Made by a program: the position numbers and the translations under genes. From the NCBI GenBank assembly GCA_018262795.1, contig JADFDM010000009.1, forward strand, positions 1 through 64,000: a stretch of DNA of 64,000 nt. The letters run 5' to 3'. Source of the DNA: Sphingobacteriales bacterium (GTDB taxonomy: Bacteria; Bacteroidota; Bacteroidia; Chitinophagales; LD1). Shown here one piece after another: positions 47,261-56,541 of this stretch. A model generated the notes under the pieces. It did no database searches. It saw only the letters and a list, made by a program, of their open reading frames with translations, and had not been told where the DNA came from. Position 1 is the stretch's first letter; each line of letters begins with the position of its first letter.

Positions 47261-47547
47261 ATGAGCAAAGCAGGCTACAAAATTCGAAATAACGAAGGCG
47301 TTTACTTTGTAAGTTTTGCCGTAGTAGAGTGGGTGTATGTCTTTAGCCGTCAGCAATACCGCGACACCGTACTATAAAGTTTTGTCAGCAACAGAAAGGA
47401 TTATTGCTGCATGCATGGTGTATAATGAGTAGCCATCCTCATTTAATTGCTTCGGCACGCGATAAAAACCTGAGCGATATACTGCGTGACTTTAAAAAAT
47501 TTGCGAGCAGCATTTTTGCAGACTTATTTTCGTTTTCCGTTAACTAA
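47261..47547 (+). pseudogene. Decayed REP-associated tyrosine transposase (RAYT, IS200/IS605-like Y1 family)
   Basis: The first part (47261-47377) encodes MSKAGYKIRNNEGVYFVSFA and WVYVFSRQQYRDTVL and then hits TAA. The homologous reading continues in another frame from 47380 to 47547: FCQQQKGLLLHAWCIMSSHPHL and NLSDILRDFKKFASS, then a stop. HAWCIM...H-x-HLI is the HUH active-site region of RAYT proteins, here HPH. The C-terminal half is missing. A small indel plus truncation means it is inactive. Full-length relatives have roughly 180-200 residues. Confidence 0.85.
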
Positions 47548-47603
47548 TAAAATAGGAGGCGACTATCCTGCGGTGCAGGCGACCAATGTTTGCGCAGTCG
47601 CGC

Positions 47604-48680
47604 CTACTTGGGGGCTTTCATCAATAAGTAAAGCCCCAGTGATGCAAATATCAAATTGGGAATCCACACGGCAATTACCGGTGGGAGCGAAGCATTGGTG
47701 GCAAAGGTGATAGAGAATTTCATAATCACTTCGTACAGTGCGCTCATGCCTATGCCCAGCACTAAGTGCCAGCCCAGCCCTCCGCGCACCTTGCGCGCAG
47801 CCACGCTCACCCCGATTAAGGTGAGGATATAAATACTGAAAGCGGAGGCCGTTCTGCGATAGCGCTCCACCTCGTAAAACTCAATATCGGGCTGCCCGGA
47901 CTGATACATGAATTGGATATACTCCTTCAGTTCGGGAGTCGTCATCTCCTCTTTGTAATGAGCGGTAAAAGAAAAGTCGGAGGGCACAAAATTGAATGCG
48001 CTATCCATCTCGGCTCCCGAAGTAATGCGGTCGTGATCGCCATTCAATTCGCGGATATAATAATTGCTTACATGCCATTTCTTCGTTTCCTTATTCCAAT
48101 CAATTCTTTCGGAGCGCAGTTTATAAATCAGTTTGCCGTCTTTAAATTTATCAATGGAAAATTTATAGCCACTGCCATCCGAAGGCTTGTAGTTTTCGAT
48201 GTAAATGATAGTGCCGGGAGCTATGGTTCGATGAAAATTGTAACGCATGCCTTCAAAGGGTTTGCTCACGTACGTTTTTTCAAACACAATGCGCTGGTGA
48301 TTGGCAAAAGGGACAAAATAGTGATTGCCGATAAAGAAAATACCGGCCAAAATGGAAGCTCCTACAAAGTAGGGCCACAGCATTCGGTAAAAGCTGGTGC
48401 CGCTGTTCAGAATGGCGATAATCTCGGAGCGCTCGGCCAGTTGAGAGGTGAAGAAAATGACCGAAACCAACACAAAGAAAGGCCCGATAAGTGAAGTGAT
48501 GTAAGGGATAAAATAAATGTAATACTGAAACACCACCACCTTTACCGAAGCGTGATTTTCCACAAAGGCATCAATCTTTTCGCTGAGGTCAATCACGATA
48601 GTAACCCCCAGCAACAGCGCCATGATAAACACGAAGGTGCCGAGAAATTTGCCGAGTATGTACCAATCGAGTTTTTTCAT
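47604..48680 (-). CDS. LptF/LptG-family permease (YjgP/YjgQ)
   Basis: The 358-residue membrane protein has two helix groups (residues ~10-120 and ~270-355) around a periplasmic beta-jellyroll domain, the LptF/LptG layout. MKKLDWYILGKFLGTFVFIMALLLGVTIVIDL is a typical start. Together with LptB it would extract lipopolysaccharide from the inner membrane. Whether this is the F or G partner is not clear. It lies 40 bp after tgt on the same strand, a common pairing in Bacteroidota. Confidence 0.9.
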   Translation of the reverse strand: MKKLDWYILGKFLGTFVFIMALLLGVTIVIDLSEKIDAFVENHASVKVVVFQYYIYFIPYITSLIGPFFVLVSVIFFTSQLAERSEIIAILNSGTSFYRMLWPYFVGASILAGIFFIGNHYFVPFANHQRIVFEKTYVSKPFEGMRYNFHRTIAPGTIIYIENYKPSDGSGYKFSIDKFKDGKLIYKLRSERIDWNKETKKWHVSNYYIRELNGDHDRITSGAEMDSAFNFVPSDFSFTAHYKEEMTTPELKEYIQFMYQSGQPDIEFYEVERYRRTASAFSIYILTLIGVSVAARKVRGGLGWHLVLGIGMSALYEVIMKFSITFATNASLPPVIAVWIPNLIFASLGLYLLMKAPK

Positions 48681-48720
48681 TCCGTCTTGCTGATTCTTGT
48701 CGCGCTTTTTTAAGTAAAGG

Positions 48721-49851
48721 CTATAACCTCGTCATCAACTGCTTTGCCATTCTGTTTTTCCACGCATCAAACGTGCCTTCGATAATTTTCTTGCGAGCCT
48801 CTTTCACCAACCACAAATAAAGGCTAAGGTTGTTGATAGAAGCTATTTGCCCGGCTAAGAATTCTTTTTCGTGCATCAGGTGGCGCAGAAAGGCTTTGCT
48901 GCTGGTGCGCATCATTTCGCAATCGCTTTCTGCATCAATCGGGGAGAAATCATCGCGCCATTTTTCATTTTTAATATTGAGGATACCCTGCCGGGTAAAT
49001 AACATTCCGTTGCGCGCATTTCGCGTTGGCATCACACAGTCAAACATATCAATACCGAGCGCAATGCCTTCGAGTATGTTGGCAGGCGTGCCCACTCCCA
49101 TCAGGTAACGCGGCTTGTCGGCCGGTAGTATGCTGCACACCAGATCGGTCATTTCATACATGTCCTCTATCGGCTCGCCCACGCTCAAGCCGCCAATGGC
49201 ATTGCCTTCCATTTCCATCGAGGCAATAAACTCTGCCGACTCTTTGCGCAAATCGCGGTACACACTACCCTGCACTATCGGAAAAAGAGTTTGCGAATAG
49301 CCATAAGTACATTCCGTTTCCTGAAATCGGTTCACGCAGCGCTGCAACCAGCGATGCGTTAAGTGCATAGAGTTTTTCGCATACGCAAAGTCGCAGGGAT
49401 AAGGGGTGCATTCATCAAAAGCCATGATGATGTCGGCTCCTATTTTTCGCTGTATATCTATGACCAGTTCGGGGGTAAAGAAATGTTTGGAGCCGTCAAT
49501 GTGACTGCGGAACTCCGCTCCGTCTTCTTTTATCTTTCGAATGGCCGACAAGGAATACACTTGATAGCCTCCGCTGTCGGTCAGTATAGGTCCTTGCCAT
49601 CCGTTGAACCGGTGAAGGCCTCCGGCTTTCTCCAGCACATCAATGCCGGGGCGCAAGTAAAGGTGATAGGTGTTGGAAAGAATAATCTGTGCTTGAATCA
49701 GGTCGCGCAGTTCGTGCAGGTGCACCGCTTTCACCGCACCGAGGGTTCCCACCGGCATAAACATAGGCGTTTCAATCCGCCCGTGGTCGGTCATTATTTC
49801 ACCTGCGCGCGCTTTGCTTTCTTTATCACCGGCTGTTAAGCTAAACTTCAT
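48721..49851 (-). CDS. tgt: Queuine tRNA-ribosyltransferase
   Basis: The 376-residue enzyme exchanges guanine-34 for preQ1 in tRNAs with GUN anticodons. Seen are GRIETPMFMPVGTLG, LTDSGGYQVYSL, the AFDECTPYP loop, GGLSVGEP, YLMGVGTP and the nucleophile Asp region DMFDCVMPTRNARNG. The zinc motif C-x-C-x2-C of other bacteria is incomplete: the matching segment DCEMMRTSSKAFLRHL keeps one Cys and the His. It precedes the LptF/G gene. Confidence 0.94.
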   Translation of the reverse strand: MKFSLTAGDKESKARAGEIMTDHGRIETPMFMPVGTLGAVKAVHLHELRDLIQAQIILSNTYHLYLRPGIDVLEKAGGLHRFNGWQGPILTDSGGYQVYSLSAIRKIKEDGAEFRSHIDGSKHFFTPELVIDIQRKIGADIIMAFDECTPYPCDFAYAKNSMHLTHRWLQRCVNRFQETECTYGYSQTLFPIVQGSVYRDLRKESAEFIASMEMEGNAIGGLSVGEPIEDMYEMTDLVCSILPADKPRYLMGVGTPANILEGIALGIDMFDCVMPTRNARNGMLFTRQGILNIKNEKWRDDFSPIDAESDCEMMRTSSKAFLRHLMHEKEFLAGQIASINNLSLYLWLVKEARKKIIEGTFDAWKNRMAKQLMTRL

Positions 49852-49961
49852 AACTGCGCGAATATATCACAAATGACCATTGACGACAGACGGTTATATG
49901 AGGATAACTTTCAGCTAAAAGAAAGCGGCAGCTACGCGCTATTTTTTACTCTTGCAGCCGA

Positions 49962-51068
49962 ATGGAAATGGTGTTTTGGTTATTTATTGCCAGTGCTGCG
50001 CTACAGGTTTTGTATTACCTGCTGGTGTTCGCCCGGCTTAATTTTGTAAGAGGGATGAACGGTGTGTCAGAGAATCTTCCTCCGGTATCGGTCGTCATTT
50101 GTGCTCACAATGAAGCAGAGAATCTGAAGAAATATTTGAAAGTAGTGCTCATACAACAGTATCCGGTGTTTGAAGTGATATTGGTCAATGACCGCAGTAC
50201 CGATGCGACCATTGACGTGATCGTTGATTTTTATAAGCGAAATACCAACGTGCGCATTCTTAATATTTTGCCCGAAGAAGTGAATGCTTATGCCGGAAAA
50301 AAGCAGGCACTGATGAAAGGCATAGCACTGGCGCAGTACGAAACCATTGTAGTGACCGATGCCGATTGCCGCCCCGCATCTACACATTGGCTTGCCAAAC
50401 TGGTAGGAACTTACATGGGCAACACCCAAATAGTGCTGGGTTATTCCCCTTTCGAAAAGCGGAAAGGGTTTTTGAACAAACTCATTCGCTACGAAAATCT
50501 AATGACGGCTCTTCAGTATCTGGGCTTTGCCAAAGCGGGGATGCCTTATATGGGGGTGGGGAGAAATCTTTCGTATAAGAAAAGCGTGTTTGCCAACTTT
50601 GACGGTTTTGAAAAGCATCGCGAATTGCCCACCGGTGATGATGATTTGTTGGTGAATGCCATGGCAAAGGCAGGAAGCACAGAAATTTGTTTAGATAAAG
50701 ATGCCTTTATGTTTACCCCTGCGGCAACTACATTTAGGGAATGGGTGAATCGCAAACGGAGACATTTGCGCTCGGGCTTTCGTTACAAATGGTATCACCG
50801 CCTCATTTTGTTTCTATTTGCACTGAGCGGCTTTCTGTTCTATTCCACTTTTGTAATTTTACTCAGCGGGCTTTGGATGTTAAAATATGTGCTGCTTGTA
50901 TTTTTAGCAACGCTGGTTTTGAAAATGCTCTCTGTTTTCAGAGTATATAAAAAATTAGCGGCACCGGATTTGATTTTTATTACACCCCTATTAGATGTTG
51001 CATTTACAGGCTATCTGCTGATAGTATTTTTCTTATTATTGCTTAAACCGAAAAAAAGTTGGACTTAA
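49962..51068 (+). CDS. Membrane-bound glycosyltransferase family 2
   Basis: The 368-residue protein has an N-terminal membrane helix and a GT-A domain with PPVSVVICAHNEAENL, VNDRSTDAT, the metal-binding VVTDADCRPAS and the end motif VNRKRRHLRSGFRYKW in the place of QxxRW. Two or three C-terminal helices follow. It probably makes or extends a membrane-linked saccharide. The sigma factor gene overlaps its end by 10 bp. Confidence 0.88.
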   Translation: MEMVFWLFIASAALQVLYYLLVFARLNFVRGMNGVSENLPPVSVVICAHNEAENLKKYLKVVLIQQYPVFEVILVNDRSTDATIDVIVDFYKRNTNVRILNILPEEVNAYAGKKQALMKGIALAQYETIVVTDADCRPASTHWLAKLVGTYMGNTQIVLGYSPFEKRKGFLNKLIRYENLMTALQYLGFAKAGMPYMGVGRNLSYKKSVFANFDGFEKHRELPTGDDDLLVNAMAKAGSTEICLDKDAFMFTPAATTFREWVNRKRRHLRSGFRYKWYHRLILFLFALSGFLFYSTFVILLSGLWMLKYVLLVFLATLVLKMLSVFRVYKKLAAPDLIFITPLLDVAFTGYLLIVFFLLLLKPKKSWT

Positions 51069-51667
51069 ATTCTAAATTTTCATCTCGTGCCCAGGAAGAT
51101 TTTGACCTGGTAGAAAGTGCTAAGAAGGGCGACCAGAATGCGTTTAGCAAGTTGATGAGCCGCTATCACGATTCTATTTTCTTTATGGTGCTCAAAATGG
51201 TACACAATCGCGATGATGCCGAAGATTTGACGATGGAGGCTTTCGGAAAAGCATTTAACAGCATCACTAATTATTCTGCCGACTTTGCTTTCAGTACTTG
51301 GCTTTTTAAGATTGCTACCAATAATTGTATTGATCATATCCGCAAAAAGAAATTACAAACTACATCGCTGGAACAAACCAACACCACTTCTGAAGATGGT
51401 GACGTGCAACCTATTGCCGTGAAGGATTATAACCCCGACCCCGAAGAATCATTGATGAAAGATCAGCGCGCAGAAAAGATAAGAGGTGCTATTGAACAAT
51501 TATCGGCTAAGTATCGCACACTGATTGAGCTTCGTTACTTAGATGAACTTTCGTATGAAGAGATAGCCGTCAAACTCGATATTCCTTTGGGCACGGTAAA
51601 AGCTCAACTGTTTCGCGCGAAGGATATGCTTTACCACCTCCTGAAAGAAACGAAGGAAAAATACTGA
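51059..51667 (+). CDS. ECF-type RNA polymerase sigma factor
   Basis: The 202-residue protein has sigma region 2 (VESAKKGDQNAFSKLMSRYHDSIFFMVLKMVHNRDDAEDLTMEAFGKAF...STWLFKIATNNCIDHIRKKK) and region 4 (LSAKYRTLIELRYLDELSYEEIAVKLDIPLGTVKAQLFRAKDML). No region 1 or 3 is present. The only start ahead of region 2 is TTG 51059, which overlaps the GT2 gene. No anti-sigma gene is adjacent. rsmG follows after 15 bp. Confidence 0.93.
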   Translation: MDLNSKFSSRAQEDFDLVESAKKGDQNAFSKLMSRYHDSIFFMVLKMVHNRDDAEDLTMEAFGKAFNSITNYSADFAFSTWLFKIATNNCIDHIRKKKLQTTSLEQTNTTSEDGDVQPIAVKDYNPDPEESLMKDQRAEKIRGAIEQLSAKYRTLIELRYLDELSYEEIAVKLDIPLGTVKAQLFRAKDMLYHLLKETKEKY

Positions 51668-51682
51668 AACAGAGAATGCCCA

Positions 51683-52306
51683 ATGGAACTACTGCTGAAA
51701 TATTTCCCCCAAATTTCACCCCGCCAAATACAACAGTTCTCAAGTCTCGGCAGAGTGTATGCCGAATGGAATGAAAAAATAAACGTTATTTCGAGAAAAG
51801 ATATCGGCAATTTGTACCAACGCCATATCCTTCATTCCTTAAGCATCGCTAAGTTTATTTCGTTTCGCAATGGCACCAAGATTATGGACCTGGGATCGGG
51901 AGGCGGATTTCCCGGGGTGCCTTTAGCTATCCTGTTCCCCGAAGTGCGTTTTCATTTGGTAGATTCGATTGCTAAAAAGCTGAAGGTGGTAGAAGAGGTA
52001 AAAGATGCAACCGGACTTACCAATGTGTTTACTTTTCATTCGCGGGCCGAAGAAATGGATTTCCAATACGACTTTGTGGTGTCGCGTGCAGTTGCTCCAC
52101 TCAGCGATTTAATGGACTGGACGAAGAAGAAATATCTGGTAAAGAATCTGAATAAAATTCCCAACGGGCTAATTTGTTTGAAGGGGGGAAGTGTAGATGA
52201 AGAAATAGCTCAAGTTCAGTTGCGCGAGGTGCAGAAGATGCCGGTGAGCGATTATTTCGAAGGTAATTTTTTTGCCGATAAATATTTGATATACGCCAGG
52301 CATTAA
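51683..52306 (+). CDS. rsmG: 16S rRNA (guanine-527-N7)-methyltransferase
   Basis: The 207-residue SAM-dependent methyltransferase has NVISRKDIGNLYQRHILHSL, the SAM-binding IMDLGSGGGFPGVPLAILFP and the LVDSIAKKLKVVEEV motif that follows. It methylates G527 in the 530 loop of 16S rRNA. It is last of the GT2-sigma-rsmG unit and its end overlaps the convergent ppx gene by 4 bp. Confidence 0.95.
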   Translation: MELLLKYFPQISPRQIQQFSSLGRVYAEWNEKINVISRKDIGNLYQRHILHSLSIAKFISFRNGTKIMDLGSGGGFPGVPLAILFPEVRFHLVDSIAKKLKVVEEVKDATGLTNVFTFHSRAEEMDFQYDFVVSRAVAPLSDLMDWTKKKYLVKNLNKIPNGLICLKGGSVDEEIAQVQLREVQKMPVSDYFEGNFFADKYLIYARH

Positions 52307-53217
52307 GGCTTATCCAGTACACTTTTTTTACCGTTCAGATATTCTTTGAAAACCTCGCGCACAATCCCATCGCTTAACCCAATTTTCGGAATATACATTT
52401 TGTCGGAGTTCATTAGTTTCATAATGGTGAGGAATATTTCACCGGCCGGTACTATCACATCGGCTCGGTCGGGATTTAAGTCAAATATCTTCATGCGATC
52501 CTCATAACTATACCGTTTTAGTTCATCAATAATATCCGCTAAAGTTTTGTAAGGCAAAGGCTTGCCCGGCTTCAAATTCACCAATTTTGAAATGCGGTTG
52601 ATGTTTCCGCCTGATGCAATCAGAGAAAAGTCTTTCAGCTTGCCCGATTTCAATTTTATCCAATCTTTCAACTTTTTCCATTCCTCTTTGGGTGCTCCTT
52701 CTTGTAAAATGCGGATAGTCCCCAAACTGAAAGATTTGGCAGCTACAGGTTTTCCTTTTGAAAAAATGGTAATCTCAGTACTGCCTCCACCTACATCTAC
52801 AAACAGGCTGTTGGTAAGCAATTTACCCAAGGAGGCCGTTTGGCTATTAAAGATAAGATTCGCCTCTGTGTTGCCACTAATAATCTCGATATCCACTCCG
52901 GCTTTTGCCTTAATTCTTTTAGTTATTTGCGGCCCGTTTACAGCTTCGCGCATGGCTGAGGTGGCGCAACCTTTGTAATGCAATACTTCATTCGCCTTCA
53001 TCAGATATTTGAAAGCTATCATGGTTTCTACTAAATGATTTACTGATACTTCAGGGATTTTATGATTGGTAAAAGCATTGGCTCCTAAGCGAACCGGAAC
53101 GCGGATGAGGGCACTCTTTTTGAACAGCGGGCCTTCTCCGTTTATCAGCACATTAGCGATAAGAAGTCTTACAGAGTTAGAACCAATGTCAATGGCTGCA
53201 AATCGTTTTATATCCAA
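52303..53217 (-). CDS. ppx: Exopolyphosphatase / guanosine pentaphosphatase family
   Basis: The 304-residue protein has the ASKHA-fold nucleotide motifs FAAIDIGSNSVRLLIANV at the start, CATSAMREA, IISGNTEANLIF and the phosphate-2 loop LFVDVGGGSTEITIF. This length matches the short Ppx/GppA form without the C-terminal HD domain. It shortens polyphosphate or removes a phosphate from pppGpp. It lies 28 bp after ppk1, which makes the polymer. Confidence 0.9.
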   Translation of the reverse strand: MDIKRFAAIDIGSNSVRLLIANVLINGEGPLFKKSALIRVPVRLGANAFTNHKIPEVSVNHLVETMIAFKYLMKANEVLHYKGCATSAMREAVNGPQITKRIKAKAGVDIEIISGNTEANLIFNSQTASLGKLLTNSLFVDVGGGSTEITIFSKGKPVAAKSFSLGTIRILQEGAPKEEWKKLKDWIKLKSGKLKDFSLIASGGNINRISKLVNLKPGKPLPYKTLADIIDELKRYSYEDRMKIFDLNPDRADVIVPAGEIFLTIMKLMNSDKMYIPKIGLSDGIVREVFKEYLNGKKSVLDKP

Positions 53218-53245
53218 GTCCGCATGAATTTTCCGAAATGTAGTT

Positions 53246-55357
53246 TCATCCTTCGGAAACCGGTAACCGAGTTTTCAACGGTACCAATGTTGATACGGAA
53301 ATATTGCCGAGCGATTTAAGGTAATCGTAAATAACTTCTTGCGATCTAATTTTCTGGCGGGTGGAAGTGCTGCGGTGTTCGTTCTTGAGTTTGTCATCCA
53401 TGCTGCGCGCTTTCACATTATCCGTCCATTGTATCTCAAGCATGTGGCGCAGTTCTTTCTGAAGGTGGGCATCATAGATGGGGCAGGTGGTTTCTATCCG
53501 ATAATCTAAGTTGCGAATCATCCAGTCGGCAGAGGAGATATAAAAAAGTTCATCGCCTTCATTATGAAAAATAAATACGCGCGAGTGTTCCAGAAATTTA
53601 TCTACGATGCTGATTATTTCTATGTTCTCACTCAAGCCTTTTCTGCCGGGTACTAAGGCGCAAATGCCTCGTATGATTCCTCTGATTTTCACCCCCGCAG
53701 CACTTGCCTTATACAAACACGAAATCATTTCTTCATCTACAAGGCTATTCATCTTCAGAAAAATTTCTGCTCTCTTCCCGGCTTCTGCATTTTTGATTTC
53801 ATTTTCAATGAAGCGGATAAACTTTCTGCGCGTAGCCAAAGGGGAAAGTATGAGATGCTTATAATGATGTACTTTGTAATTCTTTTCGAAGAAATCGAAC
53901 ACATGCTCTACCTCTTTCGTGATTTTAGGGTTAGAAGTGAACAGGGAGTCATCGGCATATACCTGCGCTGTTTTTTCATTGTAATTGCCGGTGGTAATGT
54001 TGGCGTACAAATTATTTTTTCCTCCTTCTATTCGGGTAATCAGACATAGCTTTGAGTGTACTTTTAATCCCTGCACACCATAAATTACCTGTATCCCTTC
54101 CTCTTGTAATTGCTGCGCCCATTTTATATTCGCCTCCTCATCAAAGCGCGCTTGCAGTTCTACCACGGCTGTGACCTGCTTGCCGTTTTTTGCAGCGTTT
54201 ACCAGTGCATTAATCACCATTGATTTATCGGCCACGCGATACAAAGTAATTTTAATTGATTTTACGGTTGGATCAATAGCGGCCTCGCGTAACAGGTCAA
54301 TGAAGTGAGCGAAACTCTGATAAGGATAGTGCAGCATAATATCCTGTTTCTTTAGCACTTTAAAGAAACTTTGGTTCGAGGCGAGCGATTTGTGAAGCAG
54401 TGGTTTTAACTTGGGATAGGTGAGGTTTTTTGGTCCGATGTTGGGAAACTTCATAAAGTCGCGGAAGTTATGATAACGCCCTCCGGGCTGAATGTTATCC
54501 GTCCCTTTCATCTTTATTTTTGTCTTGATAAAATCTAACAGGTCTTTCGAAATTTTACTGTCATGCACTAAGCGGACCGGTGTTCCTTTCTGCCGTGCTT
54601 TTACACTTTTTGAAATTTTGCCTAAGAAACTTTGAGAGATGTCATTGTCAATATCCAACTCGGCATCGCGAGTAATTTTAATAGTGTAGGCTTCGAAAAC
54701 ATTAAACGGAAAGGCAGAAAAAATTTCGGAAAGGTTATGGCGGATCACATCATCGAGTAAAATGAGGTACTGTTTTTTATTGACAGAAGGCAGAATTACA
54801 AACCGATCCTGTTCGTCTGAGGGAATTTCAACCAATGCAAATTGTTTTAAAGATGGTTTGTTTCGCACCGAAAGTCGGATAGCCAAGTAAATCGCCTTTC
54901 CTTGTAGCGCTGGAAAAAGTTTTACCTGATTGAGCATGATAGGCACCAAAGAGGGCCGTACGTTTTCGATAAAATAATTTTTTACAAACTGTCCTTGCTC
55001 GGCAGTAAGTTGCTTTTCGTTAATAATGTAAATGTTGTTTTGCTGAAGTTGTTGATGGATATCGTTATAAATTTCCTCAAACCATTTTCCCTGCCGAATC
55101 ACCGTTTTTTGCACCTCTGCTAATATTTTTTTAGGCTTATAGTGAATTGTGGCTTTCGCGCGTTTGCCCAAAGTAAGCAGCCTTCTCAAAGTGGCAATTC
55201 GCACTTTAAAAAATTCATCCTGATTGTTAGAAAAAATTCCGAGAAAGCGGAGGCGCTCCAACACCGGCACATTAGAATCGGATGCTTCCTGAAGTACCCG
55301 TTCGTTAAAAGCCAGCCAACTTATTTCGCGATTAATATACTTTTCCGGATTATCCAT
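53246..55357 (-). CDS. ppk1: Polyphosphate kinase 1
   Basis: The 703-residue protein has the N-terminal PPK domain (YINREISWLAFNERVLQEA), the middle domain, and the C-terminal phospholipase D-like region with LLHYPYQSFAHFIDLLREAA and the histidine stretch GLKVHSKLCLI (autophosphorylated His in the family). GNYNEKTAQVYADDSLF and the second-half FIRFIENEI are conserved. It makes polyphosphate from ATP reversibly. Together with ppx it controls cellular polyphosphate. Confidence 0.95.
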   Translation of the reverse strand: MDNPEKYINREISWLAFNERVLQEASDSNVPVLERLRFLGIFSNNQDEFFKVRIATLRRLLTLGKRAKATIHYKPKKILAEVQKTVIRQGKWFEEIYNDIHQQLQQNNIYIINEKQLTAEQGQFVKNYFIENVRPSLVPIMLNQVKLFPALQGKAIYLAIRLSVRNKPSLKQFALVEIPSDEQDRFVILPSVNKKQYLILLDDVIRHNLSEIFSAFPFNVFEAYTIKITRDAELDIDNDISQSFLGKISKSVKARQKGTPVRLVHDSKISKDLLDFIKTKIKMKGTDNIQPGGRYHNFRDFMKFPNIGPKNLTYPKLKPLLHKSLASNQSFFKVLKKQDIMLHYPYQSFAHFIDLLREAAIDPTVKSIKITLYRVADKSMVINALVNAAKNGKQVTAVVELQARFDEEANIKWAQQLQEEGIQVIYGVQGLKVHSKLCLITRIEGGKNNLYANITTGNYNEKTAQVYADDSLFTSNPKITKEVEHVFDFFEKNYKVHHYKHLILSPLATRRKFIRFIENEIKNAEAGKRAEIFLKMNSLVDEEMISCLYKASAAGVKIRGIIRGICALVPGRKGLSENIEIISIVDKFLEHSRVFIFHNEGDELFYISSADWMIRNLDYRIETTCPIYDAHLQKELRHMLEIQWTDNVKARSMDDKLKNEHRSTSTRQKIRSQEVIYDYLKSLGNISVSTLVPLKTRLPVSEG

Positions 55358-55614
55358 AACATGATTTATTCTCCTGTTTATTTAAGTAGGAGAAATGAGT
55401 TTCCGAATATAAAGAAAGAGGTAAGGATAGATTAATTTTTAACCCGTTTTACGGTTTATTAAATCCAGATGCCATTAGAAAGTTTGTGTTTCCAATGCCC
55501 ACGACAATCTTTCTTGACCATACAGGAAGCTAAGGAAAGTAGCATTGCGATCACAATTGCTACAAGTGCTATATGGAGCAGCCTTCTCACTGAAATCTAA
55601 CGAAGGCATTCTGT

Positions 55615-56109
55615 TTAGATTGTTTTGGGAGAGAGAAACGCTTTTAGTTGGCAGGGAGTCGTGGTGTATATTTCCCAATCGTCCGATTCAAATTCGAACC
55701 AGGCCACCCCGGTGGTAGGAAGATGTTGTATAGCATTGCCACTGAAAAGAGCAGCCAAATATGTAAGAGCAGGATTGTGTCCAATGAGAAGAAGTTGCTT
55801 CACTTCTGCAGGTGTTTCTCTAATCACCTGCAAAACATCTTCGATACCCGCCTCATAAATGCGTTTGTCAAAGACTATTTTTTTGAAAGGATAAGAAAGT
55901 TGATGACAAAAAAATCGCGCTGTCTCCGTAGTTCTTACTGCCGGACTGCAAATGATTAAATCGGGTTTAACTGTTATTTCTTTTAATTCCTTCGCCATGT
56001 TTATAGCATCCTCCATTCGATCCTTCTTTAAAGGGCGCTCATAGTCCGGTAGCGAGAAATCGCTCCACCCGGATTTAGTGTGGCGTATTAGAATCAATTC
56101 ACGTTTCAT
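55615..56109 (-). CDS. sixA: Phosphohistidine phosphatase SixA-like protein
   Basis: ATG 56109 gives 164 residues starting MKRELILIRHTKSGW, the histidine phosphatase RH(G/T) motif. The start at 56214 would add 35 unrelated residues. Further motifs are CSPAVRTTETARFF and the second catalytic His in LLIGHNPALTYL. The C terminus lacks a membrane segment. It removes phosphate from phosphohistidine in small proteins. It lies 257 bp from ppk1, and this region contains no other gene that I can support. Confidence 0.88.
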   Translation of the reverse strand: MKRELILIRHTKSGWSDFSLPDYERPLKKDRMEDAINMAKELKEITVKPDLIICSPAVRTTETARFFCHQLSYPFKKIVFDKRIYEAGIEDVLQVIRETPAEVKQLLLIGHNPALTYLAALFSGNAIQHLPTTGVAWFEFESDDWEIYTTTPCQLKAFLSPKTI

Positions 56110-56149
56110 AACAAAGCAATAATGCAAACTAATTATTTTTGACTCCTCC

Positions 56150-56476
56150 ATGAACCGCACTTCCGCTTTAAGGAAATTACTGTCGCTAAGCTTTGCCGCT
56201 ATTGTGATGTACACTGCGAGCGTGCGACAGGTGCATTTTTTATTTTTTCATCACCATGTTCAAGAGCATTGCGATCATCACCTTCATGCGCAAGATTCTC
56301 ATCGAGATTGTGCCGTCTGCAATTTCGATATTTCAATCTTTACCGATTGTATTGCCTGCGCTTTTCCAAAACAAACGGAAAACCATGAAACGGTTTCGTC
56401 AGTAGCCTACCAATCTATTATCCTTCATTCCACCTTTCAGTTCTACTCTCTTCGCGGCCCTCCGACACTCGGATAG
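56150..56476 (+). CDS. His-rich small protein, probable metal binding
   Basis: The 108-residue protein has an N-terminal hydrophobic segment (LLSLSFAAIVMYTASV), then HHHVQEHCDHHLHAQDSH and C-AVC-NF. The HHH, HH and Cys pairs make a metal-binding surface in the periplasm likely. It sits 65 bp before the TonB receptor on the same strand, a pairing that suggests metal uptake. A minus-strand frame overlaps its end and the receptor start but has no support. No named family was recognised. Confidence 0.75.
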   Translation: MNRTSALRKLLSLSFAAIVMYTASVRQVHFLFFHHHVQEHCDHHLHAQDSHRDCAVCNFDISIFTDCIACAFPKQTENHETVSSVAYQSIILHSTFQFYSLRGPPTLG

Positions 56477-56541
56477 TTTTTTCTTCTACGCGAAAATTTA
56501 TTCGCACCACTGAAATTTTTAGTACTACAAAATGAGAAAGC

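Noticed and set aside
46414-47268. Minus-strand frames (284 and 166 residues) through the same array
   Set aside because: The longer begins at TTG outside the array in non-conserved sequence, and the shorter has its ATG only inside a repeat unit.
55475-55678. A 67-residue frame between ppk1 and sixA
   Set aside because: It starts inside sixA, in another frame, and has no recognisable feature. The 257-bp gap holds nothing else that I can support.
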